DNA of 64,000 nt, from the NCBI GenBank assembly GCA_963677015.1, contig OY781533.1, positions 372,001-436,000 on the forward strand, given 5' to 3'. A program made the translations under genes and the position numbers. The first letter of the stretch is position 1, and every line of letters starts with the position of its first letter. The notes beneath the pieces are model-generated. The model was given only the letters and a program-made list of their open reading frames with translations. It was not told the origin of the DNA and searched no databases. Of this stretch, positions 51,350-60,408 are shown in pieces. This stretch comes from G963556115 sp963677015. Its GTDB lineage: Bacteria > Planctomycetota > SZUA-567.

Positions 51350-52336
51350 ATGGCAACATTGAAGGATATTGCAAAAATTACCGGGGTATCCATAAAAACT
51401 GTAAGCAGAGCGGTTAATAATAGCGGTTATGTGCGTAAAGAACTGCGGGAAAAAATTTTAGCGGAAGCGGAGCGCATTGGTTATGTGTCCAATCGGGCGG
51501 CGAAGAATCTCCGTTCCAGTGTTTCTGATGAAGTATATGTTATAAGCTGGGATATGGATGAACTTTTTGTCAGGAAGTTTACGGCGTTTGAAGAGGAAAT
51601 GCGTAAAGCCGGGTATCAGGTGATACTTGTGAGTATGCATGAAAAGGATAGAGATTATAAGGACAAAATACTTCGTCAGATACTTATTGAAAAGCCGGTA
51701 GGGGTCTTATTGCTGACCGGGCGGTTTTATAATATTGATGAAACTCTGGATAAATTTAAGCAGGCCGGTATTAATTACCTGCAGCTTGATACTTCGCAGA
51801 AAAGTAGCGATGGTATTTATATTGACAGAGCAGCCGGGGTTTATGATGCGGTAAAGATTCTGGCTCAGAGGACTGAGGGTAGAATTGGTTATCTCGGTAT
51901 TTCGCATCAGGAGCATGACTGGACACGGCTGGAAGGATTTCGTCGGGCGATCGAGGAAGTTGGGCGTGAGTCAGTAGAGCTATTTCCGCCAAATATCGCT
52001 TCAATATTTGCTGCCGGAGTTGAGTCGGCCGCGATGATTATTGAGCATAAGCTCGGGGCACTCCAGGTTTATTCCGATCTGCTGGCGATGGGAGTGTTGT
52101 ATGGCTTGCAGAAACTTGGTGTGAGAGTACCTGAGGATATTCTGCTTGTCGGTTTTGATGATCGTGATTTTTCGGCTTATGCGAGTCCGCCACTGAGTAC
52201 CATCCGTCAGCCGAATCTTGAAGCAGGTGTGCTTGCTGCCAAGGTAATGCTGAATATTATACACGGTACACGTGAAACAGATTCTTCACTGGTAATTCCA
52301 ACGACTTTTATTGAACGGGAATCTACAATGATTTAA
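51350..52336 (+). CDS. LacI-family regulator of uxaC
   Basis: The frame is open from 51290 but the true start is ATG 51350 (or 51347), directly after GGGAGG. The 328-residue protein starts with a LacI HTH (LKDIAKITGVSIKTVSRAVNN) and continues with an effector domain (LLLTGRFYNID, LVGFDDRDFSAYASPPLSTIRQ), ending in FIERES. It is divergent from uxaC with two near-identical CAACG-type operators between. It is probably the repressor of uxaC and of itself; the ligand is unknown. Confidence 0.92.
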   Translation: MATLKDIAKITGVSIKTVSRAVNNSGYVRKELREKILAEAERIGYVSNRAAKNLRSSVSDEVYVISWDMDELFVRKFTAFEEEMRKAGYQVILVSMHEKDRDYKDKILRQILIEKPVGVLLLTGRFYNIDETLDKFKQAGINYLQLDTSQKSSDGIYIDRAAGVYDAVKILAQRTEGRIGYLGISHQEHDWTRLEGFRRAIEEVGRESVELFPPNIASIFAAGVESAAMIIEHKLGALQVYSDLLAMGVLYGLQKLGVRVPEDILLVGFDDRDFSAYASPPLSTIRQPNLEAGVLAAKVMLNIIHGTRETDSSLVIPTTFIERESTMI

Positions 52337-52368
52337 GGCTGCTTGGAAATCATATGGTGTTACCGATT

Positions 52369-52402
52369 ATGCGGGTGATATGCTGTATATCATCCGCATT
52401 TC
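52369..52402 (+). terminator. Terminator after the second LacI-type gene
   Basis: ATGCGGGTGATAT (52369-52381) pairs with ATATCATCCGCAT (52387-52399), with one G-T pair, followed by TTCTTTGTTTT. Confidence 0.78.
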
Positions 52403-52529
52403 TTTGTTTTAAGACATTCTGCTTATGCCGGGAAAATTTGTTTGTATCGTATTATATAATTAGTGTGCCAAACATATTCAAGCAGGTTTACAGGTAGAAT
52501 AATTGCATGCCCGCTAAATAAAAATAACC

Positions 52530-52557
52530 TTGAAACTGCCTAATAATAGCCTAAAAT
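52530..52557 (+). promoter_or_regulatory. Possible promoter of the FHA-kinase gene
   Basis: TTGAAA (52530-52535), 16-base spacer, TAAAAT (52552-52557). Confidence 0.45.
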
Positions 52558-52626
52558 TGTTCTATTATATGATGTTATCATTATGATTATCTGTCTAGGT
52601 TATAAGTGGAGATTTACGGTTTAATA

Positions 52627-55563
52627 ATGGCAAGAATCGAGCTGTCCAGTCAGGGACATACCCATGAGTACAATATTGCGGAAGAGCTGATAATCGGCAG
52701 GGATGAGGACTGCGATATCAAATTGCCTTCGATAAAAGCTTCAAGAAAACATTGCCGGATATTTAAAGCGACCGGAGGGTATTTTCTTGAAGATCTCGGT
52801 TCGGCAAATGGTACGGTTCTCAATGGTGTGATGGTTGGGCGTAAACTTCTCAAGCATAACGATGAAATTGAAGCCGGACGTGTCAGGCTGCGCTTTATCG
52901 ATAAAACAGAGGATCCACTGATCGGTAAAAGGCTTGGGCGTTATCAGATAGTTGAAAAAATAGGGCTTGGTACCGAAGGTATAGTGTATCATGGAAGACA
53001 GGTGGCACTGAATGAGGATGTGGCGGTAAAACTCTTTCATAATGATCAGATTCTTCTCAAGGGCGGGATCCGAAAGGTAGAGAAGATTTTTGCGAAGGCT
53101 CTGGAATTTGAGCATCCGAATATTGTAAAGATTACGGATTTTGCCGAGGATGGTGGTCGTGTCTTTTGTGCTATGGAACTGATTAAAGGCGAGAACCTGC
53201 TTTCACGCTGTATACGTAAACAGCGTTTGAAGGTGGATGAGGTGGTAGAGTATGGACTGAGTCTCTGTGACGCTCTTAATGCTTTGCATAGTCGGGGTCT
53301 GGGTCATGGTGATGTCAAGCCACATAATATTGTGGTTACAGAAGATGGAGCAGTAAAGTTTATTGATTTAGGCTGGGTCTCTCTTGCTTCAGATTCTCAG
53401 ATGCCTGATACTGAATCTTCTGAAGATGAGACTGAAGAATCAGTCGTGGCCACAGACAAGGTCTTTACGACACCGCAGTATGTGGCGCCTGAGCTGATAC
53501 GTCATGAACCGTATACCGCGCTCTCTGATATTTATGCTTTATCTGTGACTTTCTATCAGCTTCTTACCGGCAGGCTGCCGTATAATTCAGATCATATTGA
53601 AGAACTTTTGCATCAGCATCTACAGGGAGAGGTTAGAAATCCCCGTGAGTTAAATTCCAGAATACCGCCTGAACTCGCAGAACTGATTGTCAGAGGGATG
53701 AGTACCGATGTCAGTCAGAGAATAAATACGGCAACAGAGTATTATCAGAAGCTTGAGGAAATAGCCCATAAGTTGAGCAGTGCCCGGGAGAAAAAACGTG
53801 AAGCCGCTTTGCAGCGTCTGCGAACGCAGCGTTTCGGCTATATGCGTTTCGGACTGATTTATAAATTGCTGATTTTACTGGTAGTGTTGTTATTAGGAGG
53901 ATCTTACGGCTTCAGAGTTTATAAAGAGTATAAGCACAAGCTGTATCAGCAGGAAGAGACCGAATTACAGACTGGTCGCGAACTTTATGAACAGGGAGAG
54001 TATAAAGAGGCTGAAGACATTTTAGAGCACTTGATAGCGGAGGGCAGTAACGCAACCGCGGTTGCTGAAGCCGATAAGCTGCTTGAACTGTTAGAACTTC
54101 CGGATTCGGTAAAAGAACTGCAGGTTTTGAAGAAGGATTTAGAGCAGGGAAAAATTACCAGAAAGGATGCTGTTTCTAAAATTCGAGCCAGACTGAGAAA
54201 AAAAAATCTGGCTGAGGTCGAGCAGCAAGAGTACATTGCTTATTTGAAATCTATCGGCGGTGATGCGGATATTCGTTATAGCTGGCAGAAAAATCTGGAT
54301 GGGTTGATATCAGAAAAGAAGTTGACTGCCGCCTATAAAGAGCTTTACAGGTTGGATAGAGCTGAATTTGATAAATTTGAAAATACTGAATATGACGCTT
54401 ATACCAGACTTTTACAGACAGAGCTGTCCAAGCAGATAGAAACCGAGTATCAGCGTTCAGCGGTATTGCTGAAATCCAGACGTTTGAATGAGGCTTCTGT
54501 CTTGCTTAGCAGTATTGTAAATAAATATCCTGCAGAGCTGGGGTGGCAGGAAAGGATACTGGAATTTTTTGCCAAGAGTAACGAGGCGGTATCAACTGAA
54601 ATTAACGAGACAGTGAATCTTGTCCTGAAGGATGCTGCGCAGCTTAATTACTCAGGAATGCGCGAGAGTATCTTCAGACTGAATGATTATATGACCCTTC
54701 AGATTTCACCGGTCAAGGCTGGATATCTCGAACAGATGTCAGAGTTTTTAGATGCTTTTCAGCGGGTTTTCTTGCGCCGGGTTGAAGCGTTGTCGGGCGA
54801 TACGGGAAAACCGGAATCGCTGGAGGTTGTCATTGATGGTGCGAACAGACAGGTTCCGGTCACTGTTGTCGGGGAACAGCTGATTGCTAATCTGGATTCC
54901 GGGAAGGTTTCTATCGGTATTAATGATATTCGCCCCGGTTCAATAGAAAAATTATTACCGGTTTTTGAGTTGTCGGTTCAGGAGTCTTTGGGAGCAGGTC
55001 TGTATTTATATGCCCATGGGGCTGTGGCTACCGGAAAAGGGTATATTACATATGCACTTGATAACTCGGATGAGAAATCAAGTGAGATAGTGCGGTGGTA
55101 TTCTCTATTGCTTGCAGGTCGTATTGAGGTTCCGGTTATGTCTTCCGGGAAGTCTGAGGAAATTGTTACGGCCAGCAGTGTGCGGCTTGGCGGCAGCAGT
55201 ATCATTGTTCCGGCGGTTTCAGGTACTTACCGTTTTGTCGCTGCAGGGCATGGAGATTTGGTTATTTCGGTCGGTGCTGAACGTATTGAGGTTTATTTTG
55301 AGAAGAACGGTATAAAGGATCTTTTAGGAGGAGTACCGGTTATTCCTGATGAAAAGGGAGTTCTGGAGCTTAAAGGTTATTGGGATAAGCTATTGTTGAG
55401 TCAGAATGAAATAGTACTTGGCGATTTTAACCGTTCTGGAATCGGCAACATTGTTATTGCTCCGATTTTGCCTGCAGCCGGTAAATTTCATATGTATAAA
55501 GATATCAGGATTAAAATTTCACCGGAGAGTACAGTGAAAACCCAAGAAGAGACTTTGGGTTGA
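52627..55563 (+). CDS. FHA-domain Ser/Thr kinase with periplasmic TPR-like region
   Basis: From ATG 52627 (978 residues; GTG 52606 is an alternative) the order is: FHA domain at about 18-90 (IIGRDEDCDI, SRKHCRI, GSANGTVLNG), which binds phosphothreonine, then a kinase at about 104-385. The kinase has Lys135 in VAVKLF and APELIRHEPYTALSDIYAL. Its catalytic motif is HGD (227-229, not HRD) and the Mg motif is DLG (247-249, not DFG); the catalytic and Mg Asp are kept. A transmembrane helix at about 411-432 leads to a 545-residue external part. That part begins with a TPR-like unit (GRELYEQGEYKEAEDILEHLI) and ends in beta-rich sequence. Activity is plausible but not certain. Monocistronic. Confidence 0.9.
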   Translation: MARIELSSQGHTHEYNIAEELIIGRDEDCDIKLPSIKASRKHCRIFKATGGYFLEDLGSANGTVLNGVMVGRKLLKHNDEIEAGRVRLRFIDKTEDPLIGKRLGRYQIVEKIGLGTEGIVYHGRQVALNEDVAVKLFHNDQILLKGGIRKVEKIFAKALEFEHPNIVKITDFAEDGGRVFCAMELIKGENLLSRCIRKQRLKVDEVVEYGLSLCDALNALHSRGLGHGDVKPHNIVVTEDGAVKFIDLGWVSLASDSQMPDTESSEDETEESVVATDKVFTTPQYVAPELIRHEPYTALSDIYALSVTFYQLLTGRLPYNSDHIEELLHQHLQGEVRNPRELNSRIPPELAELIVRGMSTDVSQRINTATEYYQKLEEIAHKLSSAREKKREAALQRLRTQRFGYMRFGLIYKLLILLVVLLLGGSYGFRVYKEYKHKLYQQEETELQTGRELYEQGEYKEAEDILEHLIAEGSNATAVAEADKLLELLELPDSVKELQVLKKDLEQGKITRKDAVSKIRARLRKKNLAEVEQQEYIAYLKSIGGDADIRYSWQKNLDGLISEKKLTAAYKELYRLDRAEFDKFENTEYDAYTRLLQTELSKQIETEYQRSAVLLKSRRLNEASVLLSSIVNKYPAELGWQERILEFFAKSNEAVSTEINETVNLVLKDAAQLNYSGMRESIFRLNDYMTLQISPVKAGYLEQMSEFLDAFQRVFLRRVEALSGDTGKPESLEVVIDGANRQVPVTVVGEQLIANLDSGKVSIGINDIRPGSIEKLLPVFELSVQESLGAGLYLYAHGAVATGKGYITYALDNSDEKSSEIVRWYSLLLAGRIEVPVMSSGKSEEIVTASSVRLGGSSIIVPAVSGTYRFVAAGHGDLVISVGAERIEVYFEKNGIKDLLGGVPVIPDEKGVLELKGYWDKLLLSQNEIVLGDFNRSGIGNIVIAPILPAAGKFHMYKDIRIKISPESTVKTQEETLG

Positions 55564-55590
55564 AGCCGCTGCATATTATTCAAAATAAAA

Positions 55591-55625
55591 CCGGCGAATC
55601 ATGTAATTGATTCGCCGGAATTTAT
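55591..55625. terminator. Bidirectional terminator
   Basis: CCGGCGAATCA (55591-55601) pairs with TGATTCGCCGG (55608-55618), with an A-run before and AATTTATTT after. It serves the FHA-kinase gene and the minus-strand cbiK gene. Confidence 0.88.
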
Positions 55626-55649
55626 TTGATTTATTGCTTTTTACTCAAA

Positions 55650-56510
55650 TTACTTTGGCATAATATCTTTCAGATGTGAGATATACACCTTAATAATTTC
55701 AGGATTTTGACCTAGAGGCTGAGTAACGGTTGATTCAAGATCGATGATTGATCTCCAGCTGTCGGGTTCATTGCCCATTACATCATTTGTAATATGGTCG
55801 CCGGCAACAATCATGAATGGAATGAATTTTACCTTTTTAAGACCGCTGTCTTTGATAGCCTGAAATGCTGCGTCTGTGCCTATCGGACCTTCAACGGTTG
55901 CCAGCTGTACATTCTTGTAATGTGACTTAATGTAATCATTGAACTTGATCAGCTGGGTATTGAAGGATTTGTGGTGGTCGTTACCGTGACCGCAGATAAT
56001 TGTGTACTCATCACTGCCGCCAAAATCCCGGGAGAGTATCTCTGCAACTTTGGCGATATCTGTATCTGATCCCAGTAGCGGTGCTCCGAATTTTGCGGCT
56101 ATACCAAAAGTATTACCACCGGTAAGATCGGTATATTCACCACCTGGAACAACATGCAGGGATTGAACATATACTTTTTTTACGCCTTTATCAGCGAGTT
56201 CTTTGAAGAGCTGGTCTGGATTCTGGATAGGTTCTTTACGGGTGAATAGAGTTGTCTGCCCTTCTTTTGCCAGCTTATCAATAATAAATTGTGCGGTAAA
56301 CGCCCAGCGAATATCATACTCAGGGAAAGCTTTGGTAAATGCTTTGTCTATCTCGTCAAAGCTTCGCTGTGCTTCTGGAATGCTGGTGCCGAAGGCAATA
56401 AGAGCGATTACAGGTTTGCTCTCAGCAGCCTGAGAGCTGCTGGCTAAAGGCGTTACGGTACATAATGAAAGTAAACAGGCAAGACTTAAAATATAACGGG
56501 TAAAACTCAT
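55650..56510 (-). CDS. cbiK: Periplasmic CbiK-type sirohydrochlorin cobaltochelatase
   Basis: CbiK inserts cobalt into sirohydrochlorin in anaerobic B12 synthesis. The 286 residues begin with a signal peptide (RYILSLACLLSLCTVT, cut near QAA), which makes it an exported form like the periplasmic CbiK known in Desulfovibrio. Family motifs are ALIAFGTSIPEAQ, YVQSLHVVPGGEYTDL, ICGHGNDHH and PFMIVAGDHITNDVMG, with His residues that act in metal insertion. A cobalamin riboswitch lies upstream. Being periplasmic, it may serve haem- or cobalt-related transport rather than classical B12 synthesis. No other cob/cbi gene is in the window. Confidence 0.92.
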   Translation of the reverse strand: MSFTRYILSLACLLSLCTVTPLASSSQAAESKPVIALIAFGTSIPEAQRSFDEIDKAFTKAFPEYDIRWAFTAQFIIDKLAKEGQTTLFTRKEPIQNPDQLFKELADKGVKKVYVQSLHVVPGGEYTDLTGGNTFGIAAKFGAPLLGSDTDIAKVAEILSRDFGGSDEYTIICGHGNDHHKSFNTQLIKFNDYIKSHYKNVQLATVEGPIGTDAAFQAIKDSGLKKVKFIPFMIVAGDHITNDVMGNEPDSWRSIIDLESTVTQPLGQNPEIIKVYISHLKDIMPK

Positions 56511-56538
56511 TTCTATCTCCTTAGCTAAAAAAATAACT

Positions 56539-56550
56539 GGTCACATGACC
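56539..56550 (-). terminator. Possible riboswitch-controlled terminator of cbiK
   Basis: The palindrome GGTCACATGACC is followed on the minus strand by a U-rich run and then the cbiK ribosome binding site. The stem is short, so the terminator is weak unless stabilised by flanks. Confidence 0.4.
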
Positions 56551-56678
56551 GGATTTTTTACCAAAGAGACTCGTCAAGGGAATGAATAATAGATTTGACT
56601 CTGTGAAAACGTGATAGCGCTGCCGATTTAACACAAATCCATTAGTATTCATCAACTCAGACAGGAGTCTCTGAATAC

Positions 56679-56874
56679 TTTACAGGCCGTCTTCTGACTT
56701 GTGGTTAAACTCTGTTGATCAAAACCTTCCCATTTATAAAATAAACAGTGGTTGCATACCAGTTTATGGTAATTTATGATCACAGATAGCCACTCACAGC
56801 AGCTTGTCTTCTGTGGCGGTTTTTCACCGCTCTTCCGAGGTTTATCGTTAATAATATAAACTTAAACCTGCAAA
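56679..56874 (-). ncRNA. Cobalamin riboswitch
   Basis: On the minus strand the closing stem is TTTGCAGG (56874-56867) with CCTGTAAA (56686-56679). Inside are the conserved GGAAGAGCGGTGAAAAACCG segment, CTGTGAGTGG, and the B12-box AAGTCAGAAGAC (56700-56689) before GGCCTGT. It precedes cbiK by about 170 bases, so high cobalamin should lower cbiK expression. Confidence 0.9.
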
Positions 56875-56944
56875 GCATTATATTGGCATTATAGAGAATA
56901 TGGTTATTACAGTCAACAACTTGTTTGCTAATGTGTAAAAGTCT

Positions 56945-59900
56945 TTACTTTTTTGAGGAAATAACCTTGCTGTTAAGCTGGTCGAGGATTTTTTTCCGTT
57001 CCGGGGTGTTTTCCAGAAGAATAGCCTCCTGAACATAGTGTACGGCTTCAGTATTTTTTCCCAGCAGTTCGAGTGACAGCGCACAGATAGTAAGAGCTTC
57101 CGGGCTCTTTCTTTTACTGAGTTTTACGGCTTCTTCGGCTACTTCCAGTGATTTTTCAGGGATTGGATCGAGTCTTTTCTGCGGATCAGGGGCCAGCTCA
57201 TATCCCGGATCAAGGTAGAAGCCGGCGATCTGCAGCCGCAGTTCCAGACTGTTTGGCAAATGCTTTAATGCTTCATCCAGCGCATTGGCGCCATCATACC
57301 AGTAATTTTCCTGTCGGTAAAGTAATTTGGCCCGGTTGACCAGAGGCAGGTACCAGTCCGGCTGCAGGGTGATTGCCTGGCTGAAGAGATCGCCCGCCTG
57401 AGAGAAATTGCCGATAGTTATGAGCTGTTCGGCAAGTTTATTGTAGCGTATTGCCAGTTCACTGCCGTCTCCCGGATCTGCTAAAGTGCGGGCTGCTTCA
57501 AGAAAAACCCAGGCATGGTTGCTGTAACTGGCGGGCTTTTCAAGCATCTTATCAACATTACTCAGCAGCAGCTGGAGTATGCCGCGGGATTTAATTTCTG
57601 ACGGATAATAGGTTTTAAGATATTCCAGTGTATGGTCATTTTGCAGGGTAATGATTTGCTTAACCGCGATATCAGGGGATATTCTGAAGGTAATTAATGC
57701 TTCTTCTACACGTGAAAGCAGACCATAAACTGTAGTGTATTTCAGATCGTGATCTCTTATTCGCAGTTGAATATTCTCTTTTTCAGCGGTGTTATCCGTA
57801 TTATTTGCCAGATTATGCTCAAGAATTATGATATTATCCCCAGCGGGTATATCGGTTATCGCATAACGTCTGCTTCGGCCAGTGTCTATTAGAAAATCGG
57901 TGAATTCTTTGGCATTGATAAAAAGTCGATCATTATTGTTATCAAGATATATTATAATGTGTTTGGGCTCGTTGAGCTGAAAAAACTCTTTTATATAGCA
58001 TTTCCCGCTTTGTCCGGCGATATTCTGGCTGATATTAAGGTATCCTGAGCTATCCTTTAATGGTTTAATTATCTGCCAGTTGTATTTGCCACCGGTGGCA
58101 GTGGTCAGAAGTTCAGAGATTTCTGTTTTGAAATCGGCCGGGAAACAGGCACTAATGCTGATATTTTCCGGCATTATATCTTTGAGTGCATTACGGTAAG
58201 CCTGGTTGAATGATTCTTTAAAATGGCTAATCGCCTGTGTGGGATTGCTTGAAGCCAGGGCAATTCCTTCAAGATAGTCTGTTTCACCGAGTTCAAGGTA
58301 ACGGCTGCGGCTCTGTAATATACTGTCGGTCAGACTGTTGCATTCATAGATGATTTTTTGGGGGTTATCACTCAGGGTGTTGCTGAAACCGCTATAGGCT
58401 TGAATTAAAGTTGCGCGGTCGGTGCGCTCCTTGAGTATCTTTTTATAGAGCACTCTGGCGGCCTCGCGGTCTTTGGATTCAGCAGCCAGGCTGTCTGCCA
58501 GACGCAGGCTGCTTTTTATCATCTCCTGATTCATCCCCAGAACCGAGATTTGCATGGCCTTCAGCTTAAAGCTGCCATTTCCCGCACCGATACCGATGTA
58601 TGAATCGGCTATACCGATTGAATCGGTGGCGGAATTTCCTCTGATGACCTCTTTGTTGTCGACCTGCACTACGATAACATTATCCTGAATATCACGATAT
58701 ATTGAAATATTATGTGCTTGTTTTGGTGATAGTGTGAATGAACCTATTTCCGCCAGAACGGTGTCTCCCTTTATAATTCTTATGCCCGGGCTGCCTTCTA
58801 CTCCGAGCTCGATAATGCGGGTGGTATCCTTTTGGTAAAAATTTTTGTCAAGATCGAGATATATCCGGATTCGACCATTATTCAGCTCGGGTTCAAGTAT
58901 TTTGAAGTTTACGTGAAAGACCTGCGGCAGATTTACCGGGGCGCCGAAAGCTATGCCTGTAAGGTCTTTTTTGCTGCTTATAACTAAATCTTCCGAGTCG
59001 GGGGAGCAGAGCCGGGGATTATACCAGCCGATTTTATTTTTCTGTGCTTCAGATAGTTTGGCGGTGATTCGTGCGTCTTTATCAAATGTAATACTGTATT
59101 CACCACGCCAGTCACGTTTCAGCATAGCGCCGAGCAGGTTTTTATCTTTTTTAATCTGTTCCTGTTTGGCTTGTGATTCTTGCAGCTGCTGGGTTGTTCC
59201 CTTGGCGTAATTCAGTAGTAGAATTGTGAAGATACTGATAAGTATCAGGCTGCTGAACATAATGCTGATAGCTGGACGCTGCATAAATTTTCTTTGCAGC
59301 TTATAAATCAGTGATGATGGTCTGGCTTTTATTATGTCACCATGCAGAAAGGCATTGCAGTCTTCTTCAAGTTCCGCCGCACTCTGATAGCGGCGATTGG
59401 GTTCTTTTTCCAGACATTTCATTATAATGGTATCTAGATCTTTGCTGAGTCTGGGTATAAGCTTTTTAGGTGAAGGCGGATAGAAATTTATTATCTGCTT
59501 TAAAAGTTCGAATTGAGTAAGTCCATGAAAAGGTGGACGACCGGTAATCAGTTCGTAAAATAGAGCTCCCAGAGAATATATATCGCTGAGAGTACCTATT
59601 TCTTCAAGCCTTCCTGAAGCCTGCTCCGGAGCAATATACGGGAGGGTCCCCATTATCGCTCCACTCTTGGTCATGCGGTCTTCATTTTCTTTGCTGGTGA
59701 GATTAATCGCCAGACCAAAGTCTGTCAGCATTGGATTTCCATCATGATCAATGATTACGTTTCCGGGTTTTATATCCCGATGCACTACACCCTGTGAGTG
59801 GGCATAGGCAATGGATTGTGCGATGGTACGCATCAATTCGCAGGCTTTATAGGGTGGAAGAGGTCCGGTTTCAAGGATACGGTCGAGTGGTGTACCATCG

Positions 59901-60403
59901 ATAAAATCCATGGTAAAGAAATGGAGTCCGCGATAGACATCGAAATTATGGATTGTAACAATATTCGGGTGGCGTAGAATTGCTGCCGCTTTTGCTTCCT
60001 GAATAAAGCGTTTAATATCTTCATTACTCGCATCATTGGCAGATTTAATTACTTTCAGAGCGACAACACGTTTGAGAGTCTTATGCTTTGCTTTATAAAC
60101 AACGCCCATACCGCCGCGCGCGACTTCACTGAGAATAATGTAGTCTCCAAATCGTGATGTCCTGCCGGCACGAATACTTTTTTTCAAGTCATCTGAGATA
60201 TTGTTTATTTCTTCCTCAGTATTGTCAGTTTGACTGGATGCTGAGTTTTTGGTGGAATCAAATTTTTCGCCACAGGCAATGCAGAATATTTCTCCATTGA
60301 GGGTTCCTGTATTAAATCTATGCCGGCAGTGCGGGCATTCGGTCAGGCGAGATGTGTTATCTGGTTCAGAATTAGAGGTATAAACCGTTGATTCAGCTAC
60401 CAA
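56945..60403 (-). CDS. Zinc-ribbon Ser/Thr kinase with periplasmic TPR region
   Basis: The 1152-residue protein starts at TTG 60403, nine bases after AAGGAG. The order is a zinc ribbon (Cys23, 26, 41, 44), then a kinase at about 86-350 with VARGGMGVVY, Lys117, HRD 208-210, DFG 228-230 and APEQASGRLEEIGTLSDIYSLG. One transmembrane helix lies at about 377-399. The large external region has a lectin- or concanavalin-like beta segment at about 460-600 (LELGV and IGAGNGSFKLKAMQI) and C-terminal TPR repeats (NYWYDGANALDEALKHLPNSLELRLQ). Kinase residues are intact. The SurA-like gene is 6 bases upstream, so the two are one operon. Confidence 0.93.
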   Translation of the reverse strand: MVAESTVYTSNSEPDNTSRLTECPHCRHRFNTGTLNGEIFCIACGEKFDSTKNSASSQTDNTEEEINNISDDLKKSIRAGRTSRFGDYIILSEVARGGMGVVYKAKHKTLKRVVALKVIKSANDASNEDIKRFIQEAKAAAILRHPNIVTIHNFDVYRGLHFFTMDFIDGTPLDRILETGPLPPYKACELMRTIAQSIAYAHSQGVVHRDIKPGNVIIDHDGNPMLTDFGLAINLTSKENEDRMTKSGAIMGTLPYIAPEQASGRLEEIGTLSDIYSLGALFYELITGRPPFHGLTQFELLKQIINFYPPSPKKLIPRLSKDLDTIIMKCLEKEPNRRYQSAAELEEDCNAFLHGDIIKARPSSLIYKLQRKFMQRPAISIMFSSLILISIFTILLLNYAKGTTQQLQESQAKQEQIKKDKNLLGAMLKRDWRGEYSITFDKDARITAKLSEAQKNKIGWYNPRLCSPDSEDLVISSKKDLTGIAFGAPVNLPQVFHVNFKILEPELNNGRIRIYLDLDKNFYQKDTTRIIELGVEGSPGIRIIKGDTVLAEIGSFTLSPKQAHNISIYRDIQDNVIVVQVDNKEVIRGNSATDSIGIADSYIGIGAGNGSFKLKAMQISVLGMNQEMIKSSLRLADSLAAESKDREAARVLYKKILKERTDRATLIQAYSGFSNTLSDNPQKIIYECNSLTDSILQSRSRYLELGETDYLEGIALASSNPTQAISHFKESFNQAYRNALKDIMPENISISACFPADFKTEISELLTTATGGKYNWQIIKPLKDSSGYLNISQNIAGQSGKCYIKEFFQLNEPKHIIIYLDNNNDRLFINAKEFTDFLIDTGRSRRYAITDIPAGDNIIILEHNLANNTDNTAEKENIQLRIRDHDLKYTTVYGLLSRVEEALITFRISPDIAVKQIITLQNDHTLEYLKTYYPSEIKSRGILQLLLSNVDKMLEKPASYSNHAWVFLEAARTLADPGDGSELAIRYNKLAEQLITIGNFSQAGDLFSQAITLQPDWYLPLVNRAKLLYRQENYWYDGANALDEALKHLPNSLELRLQIAGFYLDPGYELAPDPQKRLDPIPEKSLEVAEEAVKLSKRKSPEALTICALSLELLGKNTEAVHYVQEAILLENTPERKKILDQLNSKVISSKK

Positions 60404-60408
60404 ATGGG

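Larger units (their letters stand above)
56511..56944. other. Leader region of cbiK
   Basis: The gap is filled by a cobalamin riboswitch (56679-56874) and its expression platform. GAGTCTCT (56665-56672) is complementary to AGAGACTC (56565-56572), and a hairpin core GGTCACATGACC (56539-56550) is followed in the minus direction by AGTTATTTTTTT, just ahead of the AAGGAG of cbiK. These are candidate switching and terminator elements. Confidence 0.6.
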
